The notes under the pieces were generated by a model. The model saw nothing but the letters and a program-made list of their open reading frames with translations. It made no database searches and was not told the origin of the DNA. The translations under genes were made by a program, and so were the position numbers. Positions 35,142 through 44,036 of a stretch of 64,000 nt of DNA are shown in pieces. The DNA comes from Acetobacter oryzoeni. GTDB taxonomy: Bacteria > Pseudomonadota > Alphaproteobacteria > Acetobacterales > Acetobacteraceae. The number at the start of each line of letters is the position of its first letter. The stretch's first letter is position 1. The stretch covers positions 62,001 to 126,000 of the forward strand of contig NZ_CP042810.1 in the NCBI RefSeq assembly GCF_004014775.2, in the 5' to 3' direction.

Positions 35142-37067
35142 ATGACAGTTATTCATGAGAGCGTCCGCAATGATGGCGTCTCACTCCAAACATACCTTAA
35201 TGACCTTCAGGCACTCTTACGAACCCAGCCAGATGCTTGGGTTCGCTGCGAACTGCATGGCCTTACGCCCAGTGCAAAATTTGTTCGCATGGAATTCATT
35301 GAGCATGACGCTCAAGGTAGACAAATCGCAAAAGCACAAGGGGGCTGCTTTCCGGCGGTTTACGAAAAGATTCAACAAAGCTTTGCTAAAAGTGGGCTCT
35401 CCGTTACCACAGGAATTAAGGTTTTAGTTCGTCTGCGCGCTGATCTCCAAGCCGCCTATGGTTTTCAGGTACAAGTTATCGATATTGATCCGAGCTATAC
35501 ACTCGGCGATTTGAAGACACGTATGGACGCAATTCGCCAGCGCCTCGTGCAAGAGAAACTGTGGGATAAAAATCGCTCAGTCTCACGCCCAACTGATTTT
35601 GAACGTGTTGCAGTCATCTCCCCTCCCGGAGCCGCTGGGCAAGGTGATTTTAGAGCTTCCGCCGATATCCTCGCGCGCGTCAATCTTGTCACCTTTGACT
35701 ATTACGAAACATCTTTTCAGACGGCCAATGCGCCAGAGGGCATTATTTCCGTACTCCGGAAGATATTCCCCCTCGCAAAAGCTGGGAAATATTGCGCAGT
35801 GGCCCTCATCCGAGGTGGAGGCGCATCAAGCGATCTAGCATGGCTGGTCGATTACAATCTGACCCGCGCACTTTGTCACATGCCAGTACCCATCATGACG
35901 GGTATCGGACATCAACGAGATCGCACCTTACTGGATGAGGTTGCCTGCATCCCCTGCGATACACCATCCAAAGTCGCTGAGTATATTCGTACGACAGTCT
36001 GCAACGCAGGGCTAATTGCTGATCGCTCTTACCGGGATATCATCTTCAATACATCTTCTATTGCCGAGAAACATGCGACTAATATTTCAGAGCTTCAAAC
36101 CCAAGCCTTGATAGATGTCCGTGAAACCGCGCGCGTTGTAGACGAAAAACTTCGTAAAATCTCTGATTATCATGCGCGAGCAGTACGGATGTTAACAGAG
36201 ATGTCAGGACAGGAAGTGGCTAAGATCAGTCGCCAGATTGCTATGAATGCCGAAGCAACACAAAACAAGGCCAGTAAAGACATTCTCGCCGCAGTTGCGC
36301 GAATTACATCTGACGCAGGAACACAGATCCATCATGCAGACCGTGGTCTTCGCCAATGTATCGAACTCGCTCTAACAGCACCTTTACGGATTATTGGCGA
36401 AGCGACCACAAGCCTCGACCGCATGACCCGCTATATTCAGGGTACGACATACGACCAGATGCGCCTCACGGGCGAAGCTATACTCTCTCTCAAGGGAAAC
36501 ATAACCCGCTTGCCAGCAGGAACTCTCAGCCAAGCAGAGTCCTTACTTGCACAGATTGGAGAAACAGTCCGTGGCACAGCAACGCATGCACTTGTAACCG
36601 TCGAAAGAGATATGCAAACCCAGCTAAGCTCTATTTATTCAGCTCCTGCTGCAGAAATCAGCCAAATAGCTGTTGCGCTGGATAACACCACAAGCAGCAT
36701 TACAGACTCTGTTCGCACTTCAGCAAAAATGGCCGAATGGCATCTCCATGTGAATCGAAACAACACGCAAGAACACCTCACAACAGCAATCACATGTGTC
36801 CCGCCATTAGTGAGAGAAATAAAATATAAAATTCTCGAAAATGCCCTACAATATATTGAGCAACTCAAAGGCGGGATTACTGCAGCACAAACTATTGCCG
36901 CCGCTCTAGATCCTCGTACTGTAGTGGCCGCCGGTTACGCAATACTCCGAAACGAAGACGGTTGTCCGATGACGCATGTACAAGACGTTGTCAATGCAAA
37001 AATTGTGAGCGCCGATCTTCGAGACGGCTCCATCACCCTTCAACCACTTCAAGCAAAGAAGATATAA
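35142..37067 (+). CDS. xseA: Exonuclease VII large subunit homologue
   Basis: This 641-residue protein matches the large subunit of exonuclease VII, which degrades single-stranded DNA from both ends. It has the N-terminal OB fold (about 10-110, starting VSLQTYLNDLQALL), the catalytic domain with ALIRGGGASSDLAWLVDY near residue 220 and GIGHQRDRTLLDEVA near 252, then long coiled-coil helices. Chromosomal XseA is usually 400-540 residues; the coiled-coil part is longer here. It is followed two bases later by a small-subunit-like gene, so the plasmid carries a full set. A role in handling ssDNA after conjugation or against phage is inference. Confidence 0.85.
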   Translation: MTVIHESVRNDGVSLQTYLNDLQALLRTQPDAWVRCELHGLTPSAKFVRMEFIEHDAQGRQIAKAQGGCFPAVYEKIQQSFAKSGLSVTTGIKVLVRLRADLQAAYGFQVQVIDIDPSYTLGDLKTRMDAIRQRLVQEKLWDKNRSVSRPTDFERVAVISPPGAAGQGDFRASADILARVNLVTFDYYETSFQTANAPEGIISVLRKIFPLAKAGKYCAVALIRGGGASSDLAWLVDYNLTRALCHMPVPIMTGIGHQRDRTLLDEVACIPCDTPSKVAEYIRTTVCNAGLIADRSYRDIIFNTSSIAEKHATNISELQTQALIDVRETARVVDEKLRKISDYHARAVRMLTEMSGQEVAKISRQIAMNAEATQNKASKDILAAVARITSDAGTQIHHADRGLRQCIELALTAPLRIIGEATTSLDRMTRYIQGTTYDQMRLTGEAILSLKGNITRLPAGTLSQAESLLAQIGETVRGTATHALVTVERDMQTQLSSIYSAPAAEISQIAVALDNTTSSITDSVRTSAKMAEWHLHVNRNNTQEHLTTAITCVPPLVREIKYKILENALQYIEQLKGGITAAQTIAAALDPRTVVAAGYAILRNEDGCPMTHVQDVVNAKIVSADLRDGSITLQPLQAKKI

Positions 37068-37069
37068 AA

Positions 37070-37306
37070 ATGAATCAGATGCAACAAAGCCCGATTAACA
37101 CTGGAAACGAACCGCCAACAAAATTTGCAGACGCTTATGCAGAATTGCAGCGGATCGCAGCTGCCCTCAAGCCGGAACAGGGTAAAATCCCTGACGTTGA
37201 TGCGATTGAACCGCTTGTGAAGCGCGCCAATATCCTCGCAAAATACTGTCAGGATCGCATTGATGCTGTCAGAAAATTGGTTGATGAACAACAAGATCAT
37301 GGCTGA
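37070..37306 (+). CDS. xseB: Exonuclease VII small subunit homologue
   Basis: A 78-residue protein whose middle (FADAYAELQRIAAAL, then LVKRANILAKYCQDRIDAV) follows the XseB helical-hairpin pattern. It starts at 37070, two bases after the xseA stop, which supports pairing and operon structure. It is slightly divergent, and the second helix is the best match. Confidence 0.75.
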   Translation: MNQMQQSPINTGNEPPTKFADAYAELQRIAAALKPEQGKIPDVDAIEPLVKRANILAKYCQDRIDAVRKLVDEQQDHG

Positions 37307-37437
37307 GACTGAAATGGATTGTCCGGGTCTGACTTAAAAACTGTCCTACTTCATAAGAAACTTCGGGCAATTCAAAGAGCTTATTCAGATCGGAGAAAAT
37401 CCTATTCCTATCGTTCTTCAGGAATTCGTTTAGAAAT

Positions 37438-38459
37438 ATGACATTTCTTGCGGCTTCGATCCGCACTATACATCCCCAAACTTTTTTCGAAATAACAACT
37501 TTATTTCCACCGTTAAGAAAGTCTTCTGTCTCAAAGCAGGCAGAAGACCGGGCAGAAAAAGGACCTGGTGCGCATATCATCGAAACCCGCGATGGAAAAC
37601 TGATTGGCAGCTTTACCCGCCTGACAAAAGTCAGGATGGCGGAGTTTAGGAAGCTTCTAGCAGAAGAAAAGCAATTGACTGTCAGTAAGCCAGAGACAGA
37701 TATCAAGAGCACCCGTTTACTCATCCTCCAGATAACCAGGGATTTTTATGAGGAATATCCTATTCCCAAAGCCTCAGACGCTCAGACTGTCCCCAGAAAA
37801 AGACCCATTATAAAACACGCGAAGATGCCCAAATGGCAAAGAGAACTATGGCTCAAACAGATGGCCGATATTGATATTCCACCGACAGAACAATTCCGTC
37901 CCACGTCTCCCGTACGTGTAATCAGTGCCCAAAAGGCCCGTTTCCAGAAAGAGATCAAGAAAACCATTTGGACCAGAAGGCCTCGGAAGCAAGCTCGAAA
38001 ACTCTGGATAGAAAGAAAACTATAACGACATGGCGCAAGCAGCTTGCACCATACCAAAGGCAGTTTAGAAAAAGCTTTGACCATTATATCGTTGCAAAAC
38101 GGAAATAGCAGGCCGATGCGCTTTTCTATGAATTTCTGGGACTATTGCGCCTTGTGGTGCAGGCCTTGCTCCATATCGTAGGGCTACGCTCGGAACCACC
38201 ACATCCTCTTCAAACCGTCCTAAATGAAAAGGAGCAGGCAGCACTGGAGCAGTTCAAGAAAACTCACGATACTAAATTCTCAGCCAAGGCCGATCGAGCG
38301 AAACTTGATGGCTGGCACTCATCCCGTTTTGGCAGACTGGTCGATGCCAGAGCCAAACGTATCCAGCAATGGAATAAATTACATCGGCCCGAAAAAGGTC
38401 GTGCTCGTCAGGAAATCGAACGGCTCTTCTCTTCACTTACCATGAAGCTAACTTTTTAA
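37438..38459 (+). pseudogene. Decayed hypothetical gene (frame change and internal amber stop)
   Basis: A 195-residue frame (37438-38025) of unknown function ends in KLWIERKL. In another frame, coding-like sequence continues from about 37965 (KTLDRKKTITTWRKQLAPYQ, then QFRKSFDHYIVAKRK) to a TAG at 38106. It resumes directly as QADALFYEFLGLLRLVVQAL to 38459. The parts together look like one basic, helical protein of about 330 residues, broken by one frameshift near 37.96 kb and one amber codon. The composition recalls the C-terminal part of plasmid mobilisation proteins, but I cannot place it in a family. It follows xseB by 130 bp. Confidence 0.5.
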
Positions 38460-38544
38460 CATTGCCGGATGACTACCAGCAGTCATATACTTAAGACATC
38501 AATTTCTTTGCCTTCGCATGTCTTTCCTCTCAATGTCTCACCGT

Positions 38545-38575
38545 AAAAAAGGCCCTCCTTTCAAAAGGAGAGCCC
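38545..38575 (-). terminator. Rho-independent terminator of the minus-strand Hint gene
   Basis: On the minus strand, GGGCTCTCCTTT and AAAGGAGGGCC form a stem with a short loop, followed by six T. It lies 26 bp after the Hint gene stop. A second small hairpin (CGTAGAC/GTCTACG, 38578-38597) sits between. Confidence 0.75.
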
Positions 38576-38600
38576 ATCGTAGACTACGTTGTCTACGATA

Positions 38601-41600
38601 TTATGCTGATTTGAATGCGGACGCGACAGTCTGTTTAGTGCGGACATGATAAGGGCCAGCAGCACGCACAGTAATGGACAAAATCCCCATTTCGCCATGC
38701 GTCAGATGATCACCCAATGGAAGCTCGGCATCCCCATCAGTCCAGGCACAGTCTGTCCAATCCGTGTCATGCCAGCCAACAAGCATCTTTTCCTGAAGGT
38801 GGGCTGTGATATCGCACAACTTTTTAGCACACTGAAGCTGCACCTCTGCAACAGCAACCCCCATATAACGACGATCATCGACAAAAGGACCAATGACGTC
38901 AGACGGGCGGCTGGCACGCGAGAGGATCCGCACAGAATGCGTTTCAGATGGTAACATAAAGCTGTAACGATTAGCCGTCCTGCGCATGGGCCGGATTACA
39001 GCACCCATCTGCGTGATCAGATGCAGATCTGGATCGTTAGTTATCTCAACAGTTTCAGCCGGAATTTGGCAACCAGCAACACTGTTTTCACGCCATTTCA
39101 GAGCATGGAACAAGGATTCCACAAAAGACCGGTCTACCTCCAAAGGAGCGCCTGCATCGTCAATCCAGCTTTTCACAGAACCACGCAGTGTCACGATCGT
39201 GCCTTCCTGACGGAAGGAAGAACGGTTGCCTGTATCTAGATAACTTTCGGTCAGCATGCCATCCGCGGTGATGACGGAATGCTGCTCTGTTTCCACATGA
39301 TAGTAGTCATAGGATGTGATGGACTTATCGTAAAAAATTGATGCACCATTCACCAGCATCCGAACAGGCACAAAACGGTCTTTGAAGAACAGGCAGTGTT
39401 CAGCCGTAATCAGCATATCCTTATACGGAACGCCATCAGAAACGGCGTCTTTAAGAATACGAACCGGCCAGCCTGCCTCATCATCAGAAAGTTCAGGACG
39501 CACTGTCGCACGCGCTTTACCAATCCAGACAACTTCACGGATAACGTCCGTGTTGTTTCTCCAGTCAAAAGCGATCACATCATCACCAATCTGGAGATCT
39601 TCGACTGCCACATCGCTCTCTGACGTACGGATCATGCTACCTGCAAGAAAGCAGACTTCGTAAACAAGATTATTATTATCACCAACAACCAAAGCATTTC
39701 CGTGGCTTGAGACACCTTCAATAGTTAAGCCAATTGCATGGCCATTTGTCAGATTAATCCAGACTTGATTAGGATCATTTGAATCGTAGGCAACGTCGTG
39801 AACATCACCTTGTTTGATACCGGCCAGTACAATGCCGTCTGAATCTCCACCAGTGGTGCCATTAAAGCCAGAAATGACAGTAGTAACAATACCACCTTCT
39901 GTAAGGCCGGAAATAACCAGACCAGTATTCGTGTCGCCATCCATGACAATGGTCCCACCAGCATCGGAATAAATCGTTGCTGTGCCACCATTCTGAAGAG
40001 AGAGTGTGCCTGCCAATATTGCACCAGCAGAAAGCCCAATTTTCCCGCCGGAACTCACCGTAGCGCCGCTTAATGTTCCTCCGGAAGTGATATAAGACGC
40101 ACCGCCATTTTCAACAGTGAGTGCGCTGGCGGTTCCATTAGAATAAATATACTGGAAACCCCCCGTCCCAATCGTTGCACTAATGGACGTACCTGAGCCC
40201 TTTCCCCCGACACCCTCAAAATCATCGCCCGAGCCATCTCCCGTCACCATTGTTCCGGATGTTACACCACCACTCTGAACGTTAAGAGTGCCGCCAGAAA
40301 CAATAGTATCTATAGCTACACCGCTTTTTACCCACTGCGTACCGCCATTTATAAACCCATGCCCACCACTACCAAGCGTAACATTGCTAACTGTACCTGC
40401 CGATACAGTCATTGTGCCACCATTTTCGAATGTACCTCCAGACAGGAAGCCACCACTCATTGTAATCCCACCGCCATTTGCTGAAAGGTTATAAACACTG
40501 CCTGTATTAGTTATGGTAAGATTGCCGTAACCGCTTGTTACAGCGTTATAGACTGTTCCATTAGTAACCTGAATTGTACCTGTATTATCGGCGTCAGTGC
40601 CCAACACCCGTATGCCAGAAACGACACCTCCCCGATCAACCTCAAGTGACCCGTTGATAATGGAACCACCGGAAAGATATGCTGAAACTTCAGTGCCATT
40701 AATAGACGCCCCACTAATATCGTTATTTCCAGATGAGAACTCTATATTATATGCAGAAGCACCATACCCAATAGTGATATTCTTAGCGGAACTAATATCG
40801 GCAAGAACACCACCTGAAAAAACTCTTATTTGTCCCGCATCAACCCAGTTATCATTTACATCAAAATATCCACCGTCTCCCATTGTTCCGCCGGACAAAA
40901 GACCTTTAACAATTGCAGACCCGCCGTTTATGGTTGTGTGAAAAGCACTCGCATTACTATCGACATAAAGGGTTGCAGACCCATTTGCGAGTGTCGTCTC
41001 ATCCACCGTACCTCCCGCTAAAACCCACAGGTTTCCAGCACTTATCGTCGTGCTGAGCATACTACCTGCATTGGAAATTACGCCGCTTGATTCAAATGGA
41101 ATAGAATTCAAGGTTGTTGACGCCACGCTGGCACCAGCACCAACATCAAGTTCACCACCATTTACCACTGTACTTGTAGCACTGGCAGGGCTACCATTTA
41201 GCGTGAAATTACCACCCTGCCCTACAGATGCATTGCTAAAAGTGCCCTGCTCTGCCAGAAGTTTACCGCCAGAACTGGCCGTAACACCGTTAGCAACAGC
41301 GCTTGAACCCTTAGCATCAATCATGCCGCCAGACGTAGCGGTACCACCGTTTACGGTGCCACTATTGATGATAAGATAGCCTTCTCCGTTAAGAGCAGAT
41401 GGATTGGAAACTGTGGCTGTATCAACGGTAGCGCCGTTGTTAACCTCGGCATATCCGCCATCTATAGTCAGGCCACTTAGCGTAGCGCCGCTATCTACAC
41501 CAATCCAGCCAGTATCTTGAGCTGTCCAGTTTGAAGCTGTACCGCCGTAAACATAACCGTGGCCACCAGAAATGGCGCTAACATTTGTTGCCGTCCCACC

Positions 41601-41720
41601 AGCATCGACTTCAATACTATTACTGCCGGATACATAAACGTTATCTATGTTTGTAACAGTGCTACTATTTACCTGTCCGGGAACTTTTACATTCTCGGTA
41701 ATTTGAGTCGGATCACTCAT
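38601..41720 (-). CDS. AIDA-type repeat protein with C-terminal Hint domain (copy 1)
   Basis: This 1039-residue protein has about 640 residues of strand-loop-strand repeats with the AIDA pattern (short beta strands ending in GG, such as VDAGGTATNVS and VENGGASYITSGGTLSG), then a Hint domain from about residue 688 (VCFLAGSMIRTSESDVAVEDL, DMLITAEHCLFF). The Cys of CFLAG is the usual Hint nucleophile. There is no signal peptide and no autotransporter barrel. I start it at 41720, giving the AAAGG a 10-bp spacing; 41726 is an alternative ATG. The C-terminal 350 residues closely match the gene at 44037. The heptosyltransferase at 42772 probably glycosylates it. Confidence 0.85.
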   Translation of the reverse strand: MSDPTQITENVKVPGQVNSSTVTNIDNVYVSGSNSIEVDAGGTATNVSAISGGHGYVYGGTASNWTAQDTGWIGVDSGATLSGLTIDGGYAEVNNGATVDTATVSNPSALNGEGYLIINSGTVNGGTATSGGMIDAKGSSAVANGVTASSGGKLLAEQGTFSNASVGQGGNFTLNGSPASATSTVVNGGELDVGAGASVASTTLNSIPFESSGVISNAGSMLSTTISAGNLWVLAGGTVDETTLANGSATLYVDSNASAFHTTINGGSAIVKGLLSGGTMGDGGYFDVNDNWVDAGQIRVFSGGVLADISSAKNITIGYGASAYNIEFSSGNNDISGASINGTEVSAYLSGGSIINGSLEVDRGGVVSGIRVLGTDADNTGTIQVTNGTVYNAVTSGYGNLTITNTGSVYNLSANGGGITMSGGFLSGGTFENGGTMTVSAGTVSNVTLGSGGHGFINGGTQWVKSGVAIDTIVSGGTLNVQSGGVTSGTMVTGDGSGDDFEGVGGKGSGTSISATIGTGGFQYIYSNGTASALTVENGGASYITSGGTLSGATVSSGGKIGLSAGAILAGTLSLQNGGTATIYSDAGGTIVMDGDTNTGLVISGLTEGGIVTTVISGFNGTTGGDSDGIVLAGIKQGDVHDVAYDSNDPNQVWINLTNGHAIGLTIEGVSSHGNALVVGDNNNLVYEVCFLAGSMIRTSESDVAVEDLQIGDDVIAFDWRNNTDVIREVVWIGKARATVRPELSDDEAGWPVRILKDAVSDGVPYKDMLITAEHCLFFKDRFVPVRMLVNGASIFYDKSITSYDYYHVETEQHSVITADGMLTESYLDTGNRSSFRQEGTIVTLRGSVKSWIDDAGAPLEVDRSFVESLFHALKWRENSVAGCQIPAETVEITNDPDLHLITQMGAVIRPMRRTANRYSFMLPSETHSVRILSRASRPSDVIGPFVDDRRYMGVAVAEVQLQCAKKLCDITAHLQEKMLVGWHDTDWTDCAWTDGDAELPLGDHLTHGEMGILSITVRAAGPYHVRTKQTVASAFKSA

Positions 41721-41739
41721 TTTCATTTACCTTTTTGTT

Positions 41740-42022
41740 TCAAGATATTCTTGCACTGCTCAATCACCTGCTGTGCCGTGATCCGTCGGAGCATTCGAAC
41801 TGTCACAGTGTGCCTACATACCGGGAGCACCAGAGGAATTTCTAGTGACTGAAACAATTTTCTAGTTATGAAAGAACAAACTGAAAATACAATTTATTCA
41901 GAAAAATACAATTTTTCTGACATTTTCCCATAATGAGTGAAAATTTTTAAGAACTTAAAAATATAAAAAAGCCTGGTTTCCCTTTTTCAAAAGAAGAAAC
42001 CACACTTTAGAATTTTAGCTTA
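41740..42022. other. Upstream region of Hint copy 1
   Basis: AT-rich spacer that should contain the promoter of the minus-strand Hint gene. No clear promoter pair or repeat is visible before the Hint remnant at 42023. Confidence 0.35.
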
Positions 42023-42247
42023 TCAGGCTGAGCGAGCAGTCAATGAGACTGCTTTCGGCTCGGCTTTCTGATAAGGACCAGCGACACGCACAGTAACGGA
42101 CAAAATTTTTATTTTATCATGCATCAGATAATCACCCAATGAAAGCTCGGCATCCCCTTCAGTTCAGGTACAGTCCGTCCAATCCCTGTCATACCAGCCA
42201 ACAGGCATATTTTGCCGAAGGTGGACTGTAATATCGAGCAACCTTTT
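42023..42247 (-). pseudogene. 3' remnant of a third AIDA/Hint gene
   Basis: On the minus strand the sequence parallels the last 70 codons of the gene at 38601: the pieces YDRDWTDCT, LGDYLMHD and VRVAGPYQKAEPKAVSLTARSA correspond to HDTDWTDCAWT, LGDHLTHGE and VRAAGPYHVRTKQTVASAFKSA. The frame is interrupted, and everything upstream is missing because the MITE-like element at 42248 replaces it. Confidence 0.75.
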
Positions 42248-42402
42248 AGGGCGTGTCGTTAGTTGGAATATGGTTGCGTAACACTTGTACTTCCACTTGA
42301 CCTCTGATGTTTCCTTCCTGTTTTTTGGACCGGGAGAAATGGGAGTGCGACGATATGGTTTGCGGGAGAGCCAGTGGGATCGGATAACTGACGACACGCT
42401 CT
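42248..42402. mobile_element. MITE-like element with 17-bp terminal inverted repeats
   Basis: AGGGCGTGTCGTTAGTT at 42248-42264 and, inverted, AGAGCGTGTCGTCAGTT at 42386-42402 (15 of 17 match) bound a 155-bp segment without a gene. The ends look like those of IS5-group elements of acetic acid bacteria, so this may be a miniature derivative mobilised in trans. It interrupts or replaces the upstream part of the Hint remnant. Confidence 0.6.
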
Positions 42403-42704
42403 AGTTTTTCGTTTGCTCGTGTTTTTTTAAAGCGGATGTGTACACTCTCTATTAGAGATCTCACGCTTTGATAAATCACCACATATATGTGACAGACAAA
42501 TGTTGTTTGATTAATAAAATCAATTAGAATTATCTTGAAGCGGCATGAAAACTTAAATCGTCTTTCCTTGCACCCGTTCACTTTGTTTCACTCGTTAATT
42601 TCTTAACTGAGGACTGCACCAAAAAGCAATGCCAAAGGGTCTTTCCAATTTTTTACATCTGAAATTGCATTTCTAATTATACGCAAAAATACGTCAGAAA
42701 ACTA
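42403..42704. other. AT-rich region before the heptosyltransferase promoter
   Basis: About 300 bp between the MITE-like element and the promoter with no gene and no similarity to the Hint genes. Confidence 0.35.
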
Positions 42705-42733
42705 TTGACATTAGTGTGTTTTTTTTACACTAA
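42705..42733 (+). promoter_or_regulatory. Promoter with overlapping inverted-repeat operator
   Basis: TTGACA at 42705-42710 and TACACT at 42726-42731 are spaced 15 bp apart. The spacer is framed by TTAGTGT (42711-42717) and ACACTAA (42727-42733), a perfect 7-bp inverted repeat. A repressor bound there would block the promoter of the heptosyltransferase-Hint operon. Confidence 0.5.
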
Positions 42734-42771
42734 CATGTTTATGCGGATTATATTTATCGGTGACATTAAGC

Positions 42772-44031
42772 ATGACTGAGAAAACGACTGTAACCAGTCA
42801 TCCCACAACAACACAAGCGCCTCCATATCCCACGGCCGCAGCACTTCCCACGCAGCAAGCCCCCAAGAATATTCGGTTTGATTTTAATGAAGGATGCCGG
42901 GTTCACCTCCCCTTGCTAGAAGAAACAGAAGGCACTTGGCGCGTTGAGCTTACAGATCTGGATACCGGAAATGTTTTGTTCGCACAGGCAGGGTTGAACC
43001 AAGCACTCGTTCGCTCATCCAAGCGTTGGTATGTACGGTTTGGCATTACAGTTTGGCAGGATGTCACTTCAGAAGACGGAAAAACCACTAGCATACAGGT
43101 TTTCTCCCACGCTTACGATTCAAAAGATAAGCAGGTACTCATCGTATTTCCTATTGGAACATTGGGGGATACGTTGGCATGGATGCCGTATGCGGCACGT
43201 TTTGCTGAGGTGCGACAATCGCAGGTAACATGCGCCATGTCCGAGCTTCTGATTCCGTTATTTCAGGATGCTTACCCGCACATCAATTTTGTGACGCATG
43301 ATGATGTGCGGGCCCAAAAACTGACAGAGCAGGCTTATGCCACTTATTACCTGGGCCTCTTTTTTGATGATGCTGCGTGTAACTGGCAGCCCTCAGACTT
43401 TCGTTTGGTAGGCTTGCACAAGACAGCAGCTTACATTTTGGGAGTGGCTCCCGAGGAAGAACCAGCAAAAATCAGTTTTCCAGATGAGGGCCGTCCTATT
43501 GAGGAACCTTATGTCTGTATTGCAGCTCAGGCATCATCTCAATGCAAATACTGGAACAATCCAACGGGATGGGACGAAGTTATTAAATGGCTGAAAACCC
43601 AAGGATACCGGGTGGTCTGCATTGACCAGAAAACCGTACATGGCACGGGTATTGTCTGGAATCACATTCCGTATGGTGCAGAAGACCAAACAGGCAGTCG
43701 CCCTCTGACAGAACGCGCGCGTTGGCTGAAACATGCTGCGTTCTTTATCGGTTTGGGGTCTGGCTTGTCTTGGCTTGCGTGGTCTGCAGGAACCCCTGTG
43801 GTGATGATTGCTGGCTTCAGCCACCCCATAACCGAATTCGAAACGCCTTTCCGTATCATCAACTGGCACACCTGTAACTCCTGCTGGAATGATCCGAAAG
43901 AGCGTTTTGATCACCACGATTTTTTGTGGTGCCCGCGGCATGCAAATACGCCGCGTCAGTTTGAATGCACACGTCTCATTACTGCTCAGCAAGTTATTCG
44001 CGCAGTAAAAACAATTATTTATAAAAGGTAG
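42772..44031 (+). CDS. Autotransporter strand-loop-strand O-heptosyltransferase
   Basis: This protein of about 419 residues matches the BAHT/TibC-Aah type of heptosyltransferases, which add heptose to serines in the repeat region of AIDA-like proteins inside the cytoplasm. It has a GT9-like C-terminal half (IGLGSGLSWLAWSAGTPVVMIAG) and a cluster of four cysteines near the end (HTCNSCWND, LWCPRH, FECTRL), which corresponds to the metal finger of TibC-type enzymes. I start it at the ATG at 42772; a GTG at 42760 is possible. The Hint/AIDA gene follows five bases after its stop, so substrate and enzyme are co-expressed. Confidence 0.9.
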   Translation: MTEKTTVTSHPTTTQAPPYPTAAALPTQQAPKNIRFDFNEGCRVHLPLLEETEGTWRVELTDLDTGNVLFAQAGLNQALVRSSKRWYVRFGITVWQDVTSEDGKTTSIQVFSHAYDSKDKQVLIVFPIGTLGDTLAWMPYAARFAEVRQSQVTCAMSELLIPLFQDAYPHINFVTHDDVRAQKLTEQAYATYYLGLFFDDAACNWQPSDFRLVGLHKTAAYILGVAPEEEPAKISFPDEGRPIEEPYVCIAAQASSQCKYWNNPTGWDEVIKWLKTQGYRVVCIDQKTVHGTGIVWNHIPYGAEDQTGSRPLTERARWLKHAAFFIGLGSGLSWLAWSAGTPVVMIAGFSHPITEFETPFRIINWHTCNSCWNDPKERFDHHDFLWCPRHANTPRQFECTRLITAQQVIRAVKTIIYKR

Positions 44032-44036
44032 AGAAT

